A stretch of 64,000 nucleotides of DNA from Prado023 sp963697345. Its GTDB lineage: Bacteria; Actinomycetota; Actinomycetes; S36-B12; CAIYMF01. A program made the translations under genes and the position numbers. The stretch is taken from positions 48,621-112,620 of the forward strand of contig CAVONS010000006.1 in assembly GCA_963697345.1 (NCBI GenBank), given 5' to 3'. The notes under the pieces were generated by a model. It worked only from the letters and a program-made list of their open reading frames with translations, was not told the DNA's origin and searched no databases. Every line of letters begins with the position of its first letter. Position 1 is the stretch's first letter. Below, piece after piece: positions 7,095 through 16,011 of this stretch.

Positions 7095-10000
7095 ATGCCC
7101 ACGAGTGCCACTGACGAGTTCCTGGTCCGCGCCGGCCGATTCCTGTCCCGCGGGGAGGTGTCCGACGACCTGCGCACCGTCACCAAGCACGGTGGGCGCG
7201 ACGCCGACTCCTTCTACCGTGACCGCTGGAGCCATGACAAGGTCGTGCGCTCCACCCACGGGGTCAACTGCACCGGCTCGTGCTCGTGGAAGGTCTACGT
7301 CAAGGACGGGATCATCACGTGGGAGACCCAGCAGACCGACTACCCCTCGGTGGGTGCCGACTCGCCGGAGTACGAGCCCCGCGGCTGCCCCCGGGGCGCG
7401 GCGTTCAGCTGGTACACCTACTCACCCACGCGCGTGCGCTACCCCTACATCCGCGGCGTCCTGCTCGACGCCTACCGCGCCGCCAAGAAGGCCAACGGCA
7501 ATGATCCCGTGAAGGCCTGGCGGGCAGTCGTCAACGACCCGGAGACCCGCTCCCGCTACCACCGTGCCCGCGGCAAGGGAGGCCTCGTGCGTGCCTCGTG
7601 GTCCGAGACGGTCGAGATCATCTCGGCGGCGCACGTGTCCACCATCGACACGTACGGGCCCGACCGCGTCTTCGGCTTCTCGCCGATCCCGGCGATGTCG
7701 ATGGCCAGCCATGCAGCGGGCGCGCGGTTCATCTCCCTGATGGGCGGAGCCATGCTGTCGTTCTACGACTGGTACGCCGACCTGCCGGTGGCCAGCCCGC
7801 AGGTGTTCGGCGACCAGACCGACGTGCCGGAGTCCGCCGACTGGTGGAACGCCTCCTACCTGATCATGTGGGGCGCCAACGTTCCGCAGACCCGCACGCC
7901 CGACGCGCACTTCATGGCTGAGGCCCGCTATCGGGGGCAGAAGGTCGTGACCGTCAGCCCGGACTACGCCGACAACACGAAGTTCGCCGACGAGTGGATG
8001 AGCCCGCACCCGGGCACCGACGGTGCCCTCGGGATGGCCATGGGACACGTCATCCTCAAGGAGTTCTTCGTCGACCGCCAGGTGCCGCGCTTCCTGGACT
8101 ACGTCAAGTCCTACTCCGACCTGCCGTTCCTGGTCTCGTTGCGCGAGAAGGATGGCGCCTACGTCCCCGACAAGTTCGTGACCGCGGCGGACCTCGGCGA
8201 CACCAGCGAGAACGCCAACTTCAAGACCGTGCTCGTCGACTCCTCGACGGGCCGCCCGCACATCCCGAACGGCTCGATGGGCTTCCGCTACGGCAAGGAG
8301 GGCGAGGGCAAGTGGAACCTCGACCTCGAGGGAGTGGACCCGGCGCTGAGCCTGCACGGGGCGCAGGGCAGCACCACCGCCGAGGTGCTGCTGCCGCGCT
8401 TCGACCTCGCCCAGGAGAACAACGAGGGTGGTGGCGTCCACCACCGCGGGGTTCCCGCTGTTGCGCTCGAGACGGCTGCCGGCACCCGCCTGGTGACGAC
8501 CGTGTTCGACCTGATGCTGGCCCAGTACGGGGTCGGTCGCGACGGTCTGCCCGGCCAGTGGCCGACCGGCTACGACGACCCCAGCCCGTACACCCCGGCC
8601 TGGCAGGAGACCATCACCGGCGTCCCGGCCAGCATGGCCGAGCGGATCGGCCGGGAGTTCGCGGACAACGCAGAGAAGTCCGGTGGCCGGTCGATGATCA
8701 TCCTCGGAGCGGGCACCAACCACTGGTTCCACTCCGATGCCATCTACCGCACATTCCTGGCCCTGACCACGCTCACCGGCTGCCAGGGCGTCAACGGAGG
8801 CGGCTGGGCGCACTACGTCGGCCAGGAGAAGTGCCGTCCGGTCACCGGCTGGGCGCAGCTTGCCTTCGGGCTGGACTGGGTCCGCCCGCCGCGGCAGATG
8901 ATCGGCACGGCCTTCTGGTACGTGAACACCGACCAGTGGCGCTACGACGCGCTGGGCGCCGACGGACTGGCCTCACCGCTGGGCGAGGGCCGGTTCGCCG
9001 GGCGTTCGATGATCGACACCCTGGCGCAGTCCGCGCGCTCGGGTTGGATGCCCAGCTTCCCGAGCCTGAACCGCAACCCCCTGACCATCGCCGAGGAGGC
9101 CAGGGCCGCGGGTGTGGAACCGGCTGCCTACGTCACCGAGCAGCTCAAGTCCGGTGACCTGAAGTTCGCGGTCGAGGATCCTGATGCTCCGGAGAACTGG
9201 CCCAGGGTGCTCACCATCTGGCGGGCCAACCTGCTGGGTTCCTCGTCCAAGGGCAACGAGTTCTTCCTCAAGCACCTGCTGGGCACGTCCAACGCCGTGC
9301 GCGCTGAGGAGACCCCGCAGGAATCCCGACCGCAGGACGTCACCTGGCGTGACGATGCGCCCGAGGGCAAGCTCGACCTCCTGGTCAGCATCGACTTCCG
9401 GATGACCTCGACCGGCCTGTTCGGCGACATCCTGCTGCCGGCGGCCACCTGGTACGAGAAGCACGACCTGTCCAGCACGGACATGCACCCGTTCATCCAC
9501 GCGTTCACCCCCGCCATCGACCCGCCGTGGGAGACCAAGAGCGACTACGAGATCTTCCAGGCCCTCGGTCGTGGGGTCGCCGCCCTGTCGGCGGGGGTCC
9601 TGGACACGCGCACGGACGTCGTCACCGTCCCGCTGCAGCACGACACCCCCGACGAGCTGGCGGTTCCCGGCGGCGTGGTCCGCGACTGGAGGACGGGCGA
9701 GGTGGACCTGATCCCCGGGCGGACCGCACCGAAGTTCGTGGCCGTCGAGCGCGACTACACGGCAATCGGCGCCCAGATGTCGGCCCTCGGGCCGCTCGTG
9801 GAGAAGCTGGGCACGCTGACCAAGGGCGTGAAGATGGACCCGACCGAGGAGGTCGCCGCGCTCGGCCGGATCAACGGGGTCATCCCCGACGGTCCCGCCG
9901 CGGGACGGCCGTCCCTGGTCACCGACGTGCACGCGTGCGAGACGATCCTCGCGCTGTCGGGCACCACCAACGGTCGGATCGCGGTCGACGGCTTCCGCGA

Positions 10001-10778
10001 CGTGGAGAAGCGCACCGGGCAGCGGCTGGCCGACCTCGCCGAGGACGAGGAGGGCAAGCGCATCCGGTTCGCCGACACGCAGGCTCGGCCGGTCCCGGTG
10101 ATCACGAGTCCGGAGTGGTCCGGCTCGGAGCACGGCGGGCGGCGCTACACGGCGTTCACGATCAACGTGGAGCGGCTCAAGCCGTGGCACACGCTCACCG
10201 GACGGCAGCACTTCTTCCTCGACCACGACTGGATGAGCGAACTCGGCGAGAACCTGCCGATCTTCCGCCCCCCGCTGAACATGCACCGGATCTTCGGTGA
10301 CCAGACCTCCGGCGTGGGCAAGGAGGTGACCGTGCGCTACCTGACCCCGCACTCCAAGTGGTCGATCCACTCCGAGTACCAGGACAACCTCTTCATGCTG
10401 TCGCTGTCGCGTGGCGGCCCCGAGATCTGGATGTCCCCGCAGGACGCCGAGACGATCGGCGTCAAGGACAACGAGTGGATCGAGGCCTACAACCGCAACG
10501 GCGTGGTCGTGGCCAGGGCCGTCGTGTCCCACCGGATGCCTGCCGGAACGGTCTACATGTACCACGCCAAGGACCGCACCGTGGACGTCCCGCGGACCGA
10601 GACCTCGGGGCTGCGCGGCGGCATCCACAACTCGCTGACCCGGTTGATGATCAAGCCGAGCCACATCATCGGCGGGTACGCGCAGCTGTCCTTCGCCTTC
10701 AACTACCTCGGCCCGACAGGCAACCAGCGCGACGAGGTGACGGTCATCCGTCGCCGCTCGCAGGACGTGGAGTACTGA
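7095..10778 (+). CDS. narG: Respiratory nitrate reductase alpha subunit NarG
   Basis: 1227 residues, the normal NarG length. This is the catalytic subunit that reduces nitrate to nitrite with bis-MGD molybdenum in the cytoplasm. The N-terminal FS0 cluster ligands are His55, Cys59, Cys63 and Cys98 (HGVNCTGSCSW and RGCPRG), with the same spacing as E. coli H49/C53/C57/C92. The molybdenum ligand Asp is in YDWYADLPVASPQ (about residue 229), followed by DVPESADWWNASYLIMWG and NVPQTRTPDAHF. No Tat signal is present, as expected for a cytoplasm-facing NarG. It starts 3 bases after the HTH regulator and is followed after 1 base by narH. Confidence 0.98.
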   Translation: MPTSATDEFLVRAGRFLSRGEVSDDLRTVTKHGGRDADSFYRDRWSHDKVVRSTHGVNCTGSCSWKVYVKDGIITWETQQTDYPSVGADSPEYEPRGCPRGAAFSWYTYSPTRVRYPYIRGVLLDAYRAAKKANGNDPVKAWRAVVNDPETRSRYHRARGKGGLVRASWSETVEIISAAHVSTIDTYGPDRVFGFSPIPAMSMASHAAGARFISLMGGAMLSFYDWYADLPVASPQVFGDQTDVPESADWWNASYLIMWGANVPQTRTPDAHFMAEARYRGQKVVTVSPDYADNTKFADEWMSPHPGTDGALGMAMGHVILKEFFVDRQVPRFLDYVKSYSDLPFLVSLREKDGAYVPDKFVTAADLGDTSENANFKTVLVDSSTGRPHIPNGSMGFRYGKEGEGKWNLDLEGVDPALSLHGAQGSTTAEVLLPRFDLAQENNEGGGVHHRGVPAVALETAAGTRLVTTVFDLMLAQYGVGRDGLPGQWPTGYDDPSPYTPAWQETITGVPASMAERIGREFADNAEKSGGRSMIILGAGTNHWFHSDAIYRTFLALTTLTGCQGVNGGGWAHYVGQEKCRPVTGWAQLAFGLDWVRPPRQMIGTAFWYVNTDQWRYDALGADGLASPLGEGRFAGRSMIDTLAQSARSGWMPSFPSLNRNPLTIAEEARAAGVEPAAYVTEQLKSGDLKFAVEDPDAPENWPRVLTIWRANLLGSSSKGNEFFLKHLLGTSNAVRAEETPQESRPQDVTWRDDAPEGKLDLLVSIDFRMTSTGLFGDILLPAATWYEKHDLSSTDMHPFIHAFTPAIDPPWETKSDYEIFQALGRGVAALSAGVLDTRTDVVTVPLQHDTPDELAVPGGVVRDWRTGEVDLIPGRTAPKFVAVERDYTAIGAQMSALGPLVEKLGTLTKGVKMDPTEEVAALGRINGVIPDGPAAGRPSLVTDVHACETILALSGTTNGRIAVDGFRDVEKRTGQRLADLAEDEEGKRIRFADTQARPVPVITSPEWSGSEHGGRRYTAFTINVERLKPWHTLTGRQHFFLDHDWMSELGENLPIFRPPLNMHRIFGDQTSGVGKEVTVRYLTPHSKWSIHSEYQDNLFMLSLSRGGPEIWMSPQDAETIGVKDNEWIEAYNRNGVVVARAVVSHRMPAGTVYMYHAKDRTVDVPRTETSGLRGGIHNSLTRLMIKPSHIIGGYAQLSFAFNYLGPTGNQRDEVTVIRRRSQDVEY

Positions 10779-10779
10779 C

Positions 10780-12450
10780 ATGAAGGTCATGGCCCAGGTG
10801 GGCATGGTGATGAACCTCGACAAGTGCATCGGGTGCCACACCTGCTCGGTGACCTGCAAGCAGGCGTGGACCAACCGTGCCGGCGTCGAGTACGTCTGGT
10901 TCAACAACGTGGAGACCCGGCCCGGCCAGGGTTACCCGAGGACCTACCAGGACCAGGAGAAGTGGCAGGGCGGCTGGGTGCTCAAGCGCGGCAAGCTCCA
11001 GCTGCGCTCGGGGTCCCGGCTGGCCAGGCTGACCAAGATCTTCTCCAACCCGGTGCTCCCGGAGCTCAGCGACTACTACGAGCCCTGGACCTACGAGTAC
11101 GACAACCTGATCTCCGCACCGCTGGGGGAGCACACCCCGGTCGCCCGGCCGAAGTCGCTGATCTCGGGCAAGCCGATGCAGATCCGGTGGTCGGCCAACT
11201 GGGACGACGACCTCGGCGGCGGGCCCGAGTTGGCGCCCAAGGACCCGATCGTGGTCAAGATCCGCGACCAGGTCGGCGATCGCGTGAAGATGGAGTTCGA
11301 GCAGGCGTTCATGTTCTACCTGCCGCGCATCTGCGAGCACTGCCTGAACCCCGCGTGCGTCGCGGCCTGCCCGAGTGGGGCGATGTACAAGCGCAGCGAG
11401 GACGGGATCGTCCTGGTCGACCAGGACGCCTGCCGCGGCTGGCGCATGTGTGTCACGGGCTGCCCGTACAAGAAGGTCTACTTCAACCACCGCACGGGCA
11501 AGGCCGAGAAGTGCACGATGTGCTACCCGCGCATCGAGGTGGGCCTGCCGACCGTGTGCTCGGAGACCTGCGTGGGCCGGCTGCGCTACCTCGGGGTCTT
11601 GCTCTACGACGCCGATCGGGTCACCACCGCGGCCGCGACGCCCGAGGAGAAGGACCTCTACGAGGCCCAGCTGGATCTCCTGCTCGACCCCGACGACCCC
11701 GAGGTCATCGCCGCAGCCCAGCGCGAGGGCATCCCGCCCGATTGGATGGACGCAGCGCGGAACTCCCCGGTCTACAAGTTGGCCAAGGAGTACCGGGTGG
11801 CACTGCCGCTGCACCCGGAGTACCGCACCATGCCGATGGTCTGGTACATCCCTCCGCTGTCGCCGGTGGTCGATTCCCTGCGCGACACCGGCCACGATGC
11901 TGAGGACGCCGACACGCTGTTCGGCGCGCTGACCAGCCTGCGGATCCCCATCGAGTACCTCGCCGAGCTGTTCACCGCCGGTGACCCGGGTCCGGTCCTG
12001 GGTTCCCTGGCCACCCTGGCGGCCATGCGCTCCTACATGCGCGACCGCAACCTGGGCCAGGACGGCGACCCGTCGATCCCCGCGGCCGTGGGACTGACCG
12101 AGGACCAGATGTACGCCCTCTACCGCCTGCTGGCGATCGCCAAGTATGAGGACCGCTACGTGATCCCCAAGGCGCACTCGGAGGTCGGCCGGGAGCTCGA
12201 GGAGCTCGGCTGCTCCCTGGACTATGACGGGGGACCGGGCCAGTTCAGCGCGTCAGGTCCGTTCGGTGAGGCCTCCGGGCGACCCGTGCCGGTCGCGGTG
12301 GAGAACTTCCACGCGCTCAAGGTGCGCCAGTCCGCGCAGGGCTACGTGCCGACCGAGGACGCTGCCGGTCGGGTCAACCTGCTCAACTGGGACGGCGCGG
12401 TCCCGCTCGGGATGCCCACAGTCCGACGCGACGAGGAGGACACGCCATGA
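10780..12450 (+). CDS. narH: Respiratory nitrate reductase beta subunit NarH
   Basis: 556 residues. This is the electron-transfer subunit carrying four Fe-S clusters. The four Cys groups are visible: CIGCHTCSVTCKQAW near the N-terminus, CEHCLNPACVAACPSG near residue 185, CRGWRMCVTGCPYKK near 218, and CTMCYPRIEVG with a later VCSETCVGR. In the third group Trp replaces the second Cys, the known NarH signature for the 3Fe-4S cluster. It passes electrons from the NarI haems to NarG. The stop codon overlaps the narJ start (ATGA), and narG ends 1 base upstream, so stoichiometric translation is likely. Confidence 0.98.
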   Translation: MKVMAQVGMVMNLDKCIGCHTCSVTCKQAWTNRAGVEYVWFNNVETRPGQGYPRTYQDQEKWQGGWVLKRGKLQLRSGSRLARLTKIFSNPVLPELSDYYEPWTYEYDNLISAPLGEHTPVARPKSLISGKPMQIRWSANWDDDLGGGPELAPKDPIVVKIRDQVGDRVKMEFEQAFMFYLPRICEHCLNPACVAACPSGAMYKRSEDGIVLVDQDACRGWRMCVTGCPYKKVYFNHRTGKAEKCTMCYPRIEVGLPTVCSETCVGRLRYLGVLLYDADRVTTAAATPEEKDLYEAQLDLLLDPDDPEVIAAAQREGIPPDWMDAARNSPVYKLAKEYRVALPLHPEYRTMPMVWYIPPLSPVVDSLRDTGHDAEDADTLFGALTSLRIPIEYLAELFTAGDPGPVLGSLATLAAMRSYMRDRNLGQDGDPSIPAAVGLTEDQMYALYRLLAIAKYEDRYVIPKAHSEVGRELEELGCSLDYDGGPGQFSASGPFGEASGRPVPVAVENFHALKVRQSAQGYVPTEDAAGRVNLLNWDGAVPLGMPTVRRDEEDTP

Positions 12451-13181
12451 CACCGCTCACCCGGGTCGCCACCCGCGAGGCCGCTGAGTTCCTCGGCTTC
12501 CCCCTGCGGCTGCGCAAGCCCAAGTCGCCGGTCGATGACCTGCGGGTCCGCGGCCTGTCCGCCCACGATGTCGCGGCTGCGCGGCTGGCGTGCTCCTGGC
12601 TGCTGGCCTACCCCGACGACGTGCTGGACGAACGGCTCGACGTGCTCACCCGTGCGGTGGCAGAGCTGCCCGAGCCCGTGCGCGCCCCGCTGCAGGAGTT
12701 CCTCGGCCACATGGCCGGGACGTCGGCGGGGGAGGTGGGCCGTCACTACGTCGAGATCTTCGACATGAAGCGCCGGGCGTGCCCGTTCCTGACCTACTGG
12801 ACCCACGGTGACACCCGCAACCGCGGCGTCGCGATCCTGCACTTCAAGCAGGCCTACGAGGCGGCGGGGTTCACGATCGGCAGCCAGGAGCTGCCCGACC
12901 ATCTGGCGGTCGTGCTGGAGTTCGCCGCTGTCGGCGATCGCGACGCGGGTGATGCCCTGCTGGCCGAGCACAGCGCGCCCATCGGGCTGCTGCGTGAGGC
13001 ACTCCATGATCTGGGATCCCCGTACAGGCACATCCTGGACACCGTTGCGGCCACTCTTCCTGAGGTGACGCCCGCGCTGGTCGAACGGATGTCGGCCATG
13101 GCCGCCTCCGGGCCGCCAGTCGAGGACGTCGGCCTCGAACCGTTCCCGACCGCGGTCGCCCCCTCAGGAGCCCGTCGATGA
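12447..13181 (+). CDS. narJ: Nitrate reductase assembly chaperone NarJ
   Basis: 244 residues, mostly helical, of the TorD/NarJ (redox enzyme maturation protein) family. The diagnostic stretch YVEIFDMKRRACPFLTYWTHG near residue 103 (read in two parts: YVEIFDMKRRACPF and LTYWTHGDTRNRG) and the later ELPDHLAVVLEFAA are both NarJ hallmarks. NarJ is not part of the final enzyme; it holds apo-NarGH until the molybdenum cofactor is loaded and the complex docks on NarI. It overlaps narH by four bases and narI by four bases. Confidence 0.96.
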   Translation: MTPLTRVATREAAEFLGFPLRLRKPKSPVDDLRVRGLSAHDVAAARLACSWLLAYPDDVLDERLDVLTRAVAELPEPVRAPLQEFLGHMAGTSAGEVGRHYVEIFDMKRRACPFLTYWTHGDTRNRGVAILHFKQAYEAAGFTIGSQELPDHLAVVLEFAAVGDRDAGDALLAEHSAPIGLLREALHDLGSPYRHILDTVAATLPEVTPALVERMSAMAASGPPVEDVGLEPFPTAVAPSGARR

Positions 13182-13915
13182 GCGCCTCGGAGATCCTGCT
13201 CTGGATCGTCCTGCCCTATGTTGCGGTCACGACGTTCGTGGTGGGCACCCTCTGGCGCTACCGGTACGACAAGTTCGGCTGGACGACCCGCTCGAGCCAG
13301 CTGTACGAGCGAAAGCTGATCCGGATCGCCAGCCCCCTGTTCCACATCGGCATCCTCGCGGTGCTCGTCGGGCACATCGTCGGGCTGCTGATCCCTGAGG
13401 CGTGGACCGATGCCGTCGGCATCTCCGAGACGATGTACCACTTCATGGCCGTCAGCCTCGGATTCTTCGCCGGGGCCGCCACGCTCGTCGGGATCGTGCT
13501 GCTGGTCTATCGTCGGCGGACCGTGGGGCCGGTGTTCGCAGCCACCACGAAGAACGACAAGACGATGTACGTCTTCCTGGTCGCAGCAATCTGCCTCGGG
13601 CTCATCACGACCATGGTCGGTGCGGGGGTGATCGGAGACGGGCACAACTACCGGGAGGACGTCTCGGTCTGGTTCCGCTCGATCCTCACGTTCCAACCAC
13701 AGGCCGAGCTCATGGCCGGAGCGCCACCCTCGTTCCAGATCCATGCGATCGCAGGCCTGCTGGTGTTCATGATCTGGCCGTTCACGCGGTTGGTGCACGC
13801 CTTCTCCGCGCCGCTGGCCTACCTGTTCCGCCCGTATGTGGTCTACCGCGACCGCGGCGACCACGACCCCGGTTCACGAGCCACCCGCCGCGGTTGGGAG
13901 AAGATCGACTCCTGA
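13178..13915 (+). CDS. narI: Nitrate reductase gamma subunit NarI (cytochrome b)
   Basis: 245 residues with five predicted membrane helices. NarI binds two b haems and draws electrons from menaquinol at the outer face, passing them to NarH. Haem-ligand histidines are visible in PLFHIGILAVLVGHIVG (helix 2) and in IHAIAGLLVFMIWPF and RLVHAF (helix 5). The N-terminal MSASEILLWIVLPYVAVTTF is the first membrane segment. It is the last gene of the operon: a GC-rich hairpin begins at the base after the stop codon. Confidence 0.97.
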   Translation: MSASEILLWIVLPYVAVTTFVVGTLWRYRYDKFGWTTRSSQLYERKLIRIASPLFHIGILAVLVGHIVGLLIPEAWTDAVGISETMYHFMAVSLGFFAGAATLVGIVLLVYRRRTVGPVFAATTKNDKTMYVFLVAAICLGLITTMVGAGVIGDGHNYREDVSVWFRSILTFQPQAELMAGAPPSFQIHAIAGLLVFMIWPFTRLVHAFSAPLAYLFRPYVVYRDRGDHDPGSRATRRGWEKIDS

Positions 13916-13935
13916 GCCGGGCAATGGCGCCCGGC
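13916..13935 (+). terminator. Hairpin after narI
   Basis: GCCGGGC and GCCCGGC form a perfect 7-base stem with a 6-base loop, starting directly after the narI stop. No U tract follows, which is common in high-GC actinobacteria. It probably ends the nar operon. Confidence 0.5.
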
Positions 13936-14034
13936 GCGACCCGCCGGCCACGCGTCCTGCGCCAGCACGTCCCCTCCACGTCATTGCCGCCGCGACCCTG
14001 CGGTGAGACGATCATCGCCTCCAGGGAGGTGGGC

Positions 14035-14217
14035 ATGGAAGTCGTCGACCACATCTGTTCCCGATGCCATGGTCAGGCCGTGCTCGGATTCGGGGCAACC
14101 TGGCTGTGCGAGGACTGCTACGGAGTCATCGGGTCCTGCTGCATGGAGTTCGATGGGGATGACATGTTCCTCGAGGAGCGCAGTTGGTGGGACTCCCGGA
14201 TTGCCCCCAAGTCCTAG
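14035..14217 (+). CDS. Small zinc-ribbon protein
   Basis: 60 residues from ATG 14035, preceded by a good ribosome site (AGGGAGGT, 5 bases before ATG). Two CxxC knuckles, CSRCHG and LCEDCYG, separated by 15 residues, form a probable zinc ribbon. The following GSCCMEFDGDDMF motif, with an extra Cys pair and acidic run, is shared by small proteins I have seen in other bacteria without an assigned function. It stands alone about 100 bases after the nar terminator. A role in nitrate respiration is not implied. Confidence 0.7.
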   Translation: MEVVDHICSRCHGQAVLGFGATWLCEDCYGVIGSCCMEFDGDDMFLEERSWWDSRIAPKS

Positions 14218-14244
14218 AGGTGTCGCCCGATCGTTGCGGGGGTA

Positions 14245-14361
14245 TCAGCCGCCGCGGACCCCTCCGAGGCTGAGGCCGAAGAAGTCGCCCTCCTCGGTGA
14301 CGTCCCTGATCCCGGGGCTGTCCTGGCTCCACACCGTCGCCGGTCCGGCGGGTCGTTCGGC
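14245..14361 (-). pseudogene. Inverted C-terminal remnant of an FG-GAP repeat protein
   Basis: On the minus strand one frame reads AERPAGPATVWSQDSPGI, then RDVTEEGDFFGLSLGG, ending at a stop at 14245. This closely parallels the end of the intact FG-GAP protein on the plus strand just downstream (PGPAMVWHQDSPGI, then KGTAEARDNFGSHIG and stop). No start or upstream repeats are retained in this frame. I read it as the leftover tail of a second, oppositely oriented family member. Confidence 0.5.
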
Positions 14362-14432
14362 TCTTCTGGGTCCCGGTCGCCCCGGCTAGCGTGGAGACGC
14401 AGGAATCTCGACGTGGGATGGGGTGGCGGGTC

Positions 14433-15896
14433 ATGAGGCGTGCAGTGGTGGTCGGGACAGGGCTGGTCCTCGTTGGTGGCGTGGTCTGTCCTGCGGTGAC
14501 CCCGAGCGGAGTTGAGCCCGCTTCGGCGGCTACGCGTGCGGCGATTCCGTTCGACTTCGATGGTGACGGCTTCGCCGACATGGCGATCGGGATCAAGGGT
14601 GAGGACCTGCGGGGCAAGTCCAACGCCGGCGCGGTGCAAGTGATCTACGGATCGGCGTCCGGGCCCACGGCCCACGATCAGGTGTGGCACCAGGGCCGCA
14701 AGGGTGTGAAGGGCGCACTGGAGCGCGGGGACAACTTCGGCCAGCGGCTCACGTCCGGGGACTTCGACGGAGACGGGTTCGCCGACCTGGCCATCGGCAT
14801 CCCCTCTGAGGACATCGGGGGCAAGGAGAACACAGGTGCCGTGCAGGTCCTGTACGGCAGCGCGGCCGGGCTGACCGCCGCCGGGGACCAGGTGTGGCAC
14901 CAGGGATCGCCCGGCGTGCCCGGCACGAATCAGGACGGCGACTACCTCGGCTACTCCCTCGAGGTGGGTGACTTCCAGGGCGACGGGTACTCCGACCTCG
15001 TCATCGGTATCGGAGCCAAGGAAGTCCGCGGGAAGAAGTACGCGGGTCGGGTCGTGGTCCTGCGTGGCTCGGCCTCGGGCCTGACATCGGCCGGCGTGCA
15101 GTCCTGGGACCAGGGGTCGCCCGGCTTGGGCAGCCAGTTGGCCCGCTACGTGCAGTTCGGGGCACATCTGGCCACTGGGGATGTCAACGGCGACGACCGA
15201 GATGACCTGGTGGTCAGAGGTGACTGGGAGAGCGGCCAGTTGCACGTGATCCTGGGCGGCGCCAAGGGGCTGACTGCGTCCGGCAGCCAGCTGTTCGACC
15301 TGGCCGACCTTGGCATGCCCGACCACTTCCTCGGGGAGCGGATGATCACCCTCGATGACTTCGACGGTGACGGCCGCGACGACCTGGCCCTGGCCGCCTA
15401 CGACTCAGGGCTCACTAGCGGCTTCACGGTCGCGCTGCTCCACGGGCGCGCCGGCGGCCTTCGTCCGCGTCCGCTGGGCCCCGTGGGCCAATCGGGCTCC
15501 GACGGGACCACGGAGCTGGCTGCGGACCCGCAACTCTGGGACGCCTCCACCGATGCCGGGGACCTGACTGGGGATGGGAACGTCGATCTGCGGGTCGGGC
15601 GAGATGTCCTGCTCGGGACCAGCAAGGGACTGGGAGCCGCTGCCGTGCGCTGGCCGGAGTGGTCGGGCCGGTGCCCGAAGTCCAATGCCCTGCCGCTCAG
15701 CGGGGGCACCCACATGTGGTTCCTGTGCGCGTACCAAGTGGGCACAGTTGACGGACTCGACCGGCCCGGGATCGTGACAGGGGCCCAGGGCACCCCGGAC
15801 GGGACACCCGGACCCGCCATGGTGTGGCACCAGGACAGCCCCGGGATCAAGGGAACAGCCGAGGCCAGGGACAACTTCGGATCCCACATCGGCTGA
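14433..15896 (+). CDS. Secreted FG-GAP (VCBS-like) repeat protein
   Basis: 487 residues from ATG 14433; ATG 14418 is an alternative. A signal peptide (MRRAVVVGTGLVLVGGVVCP, cleavage after PASA near residue 35) is followed by six FG-GAP blades, each with a calcium-binding DxDxDG loop: DFDGDGFADMAIG, DFDGDGFADLAIG, DFQGDGYSDLVIG, DVNGDDRDDLVV, DFDGDGRDDLALA and DLTGDGNVDLRVG. Between blades recur VWHQ(G/D)SPG and GSASGLT segments. The fold is an integrin-like beta-propeller outside the cell; ligand and partner are unknown. The protein ends in a short VWHQDSPGI-type tail that the inverted remnant upstream shares, so the C-terminus appears complete. Confidence 0.85.
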   Translation: MRRAVVVGTGLVLVGGVVCPAVTPSGVEPASAATRAAIPFDFDGDGFADMAIGIKGEDLRGKSNAGAVQVIYGSASGPTAHDQVWHQGRKGVKGALERGDNFGQRLTSGDFDGDGFADLAIGIPSEDIGGKENTGAVQVLYGSAAGLTAAGDQVWHQGSPGVPGTNQDGDYLGYSLEVGDFQGDGYSDLVIGIGAKEVRGKKYAGRVVVLRGSASGLTSAGVQSWDQGSPGLGSQLARYVQFGAHLATGDVNGDDRDDLVVRGDWESGQLHVILGGAKGLTASGSQLFDLADLGMPDHFLGERMITLDDFDGDGRDDLALAAYDSGLTSGFTVALLHGRAGGLRPRPLGPVGQSGSDGTTELAADPQLWDASTDAGDLTGDGNVDLRVGRDVLLGTSKGLGAAAVRWPEWSGRCPKSNALPLSGGTHMWFLCAYQVGTVDGLDRPGIVTGAQGTPDGTPGPAMVWHQDSPGIKGTAEARDNFGSHIG

Positions 15897-16011
15897 GGTG
15901 GGCTGCGCTCGCAGGGCGGATCCTGTGGTCTGCCCGTTCTGGGACGAAGGCGACCTCTGGCACACCTCGTAGCTGCGTCCGGATGTGCTGTTCGGCGGCG
16001 AGGGGACACAC

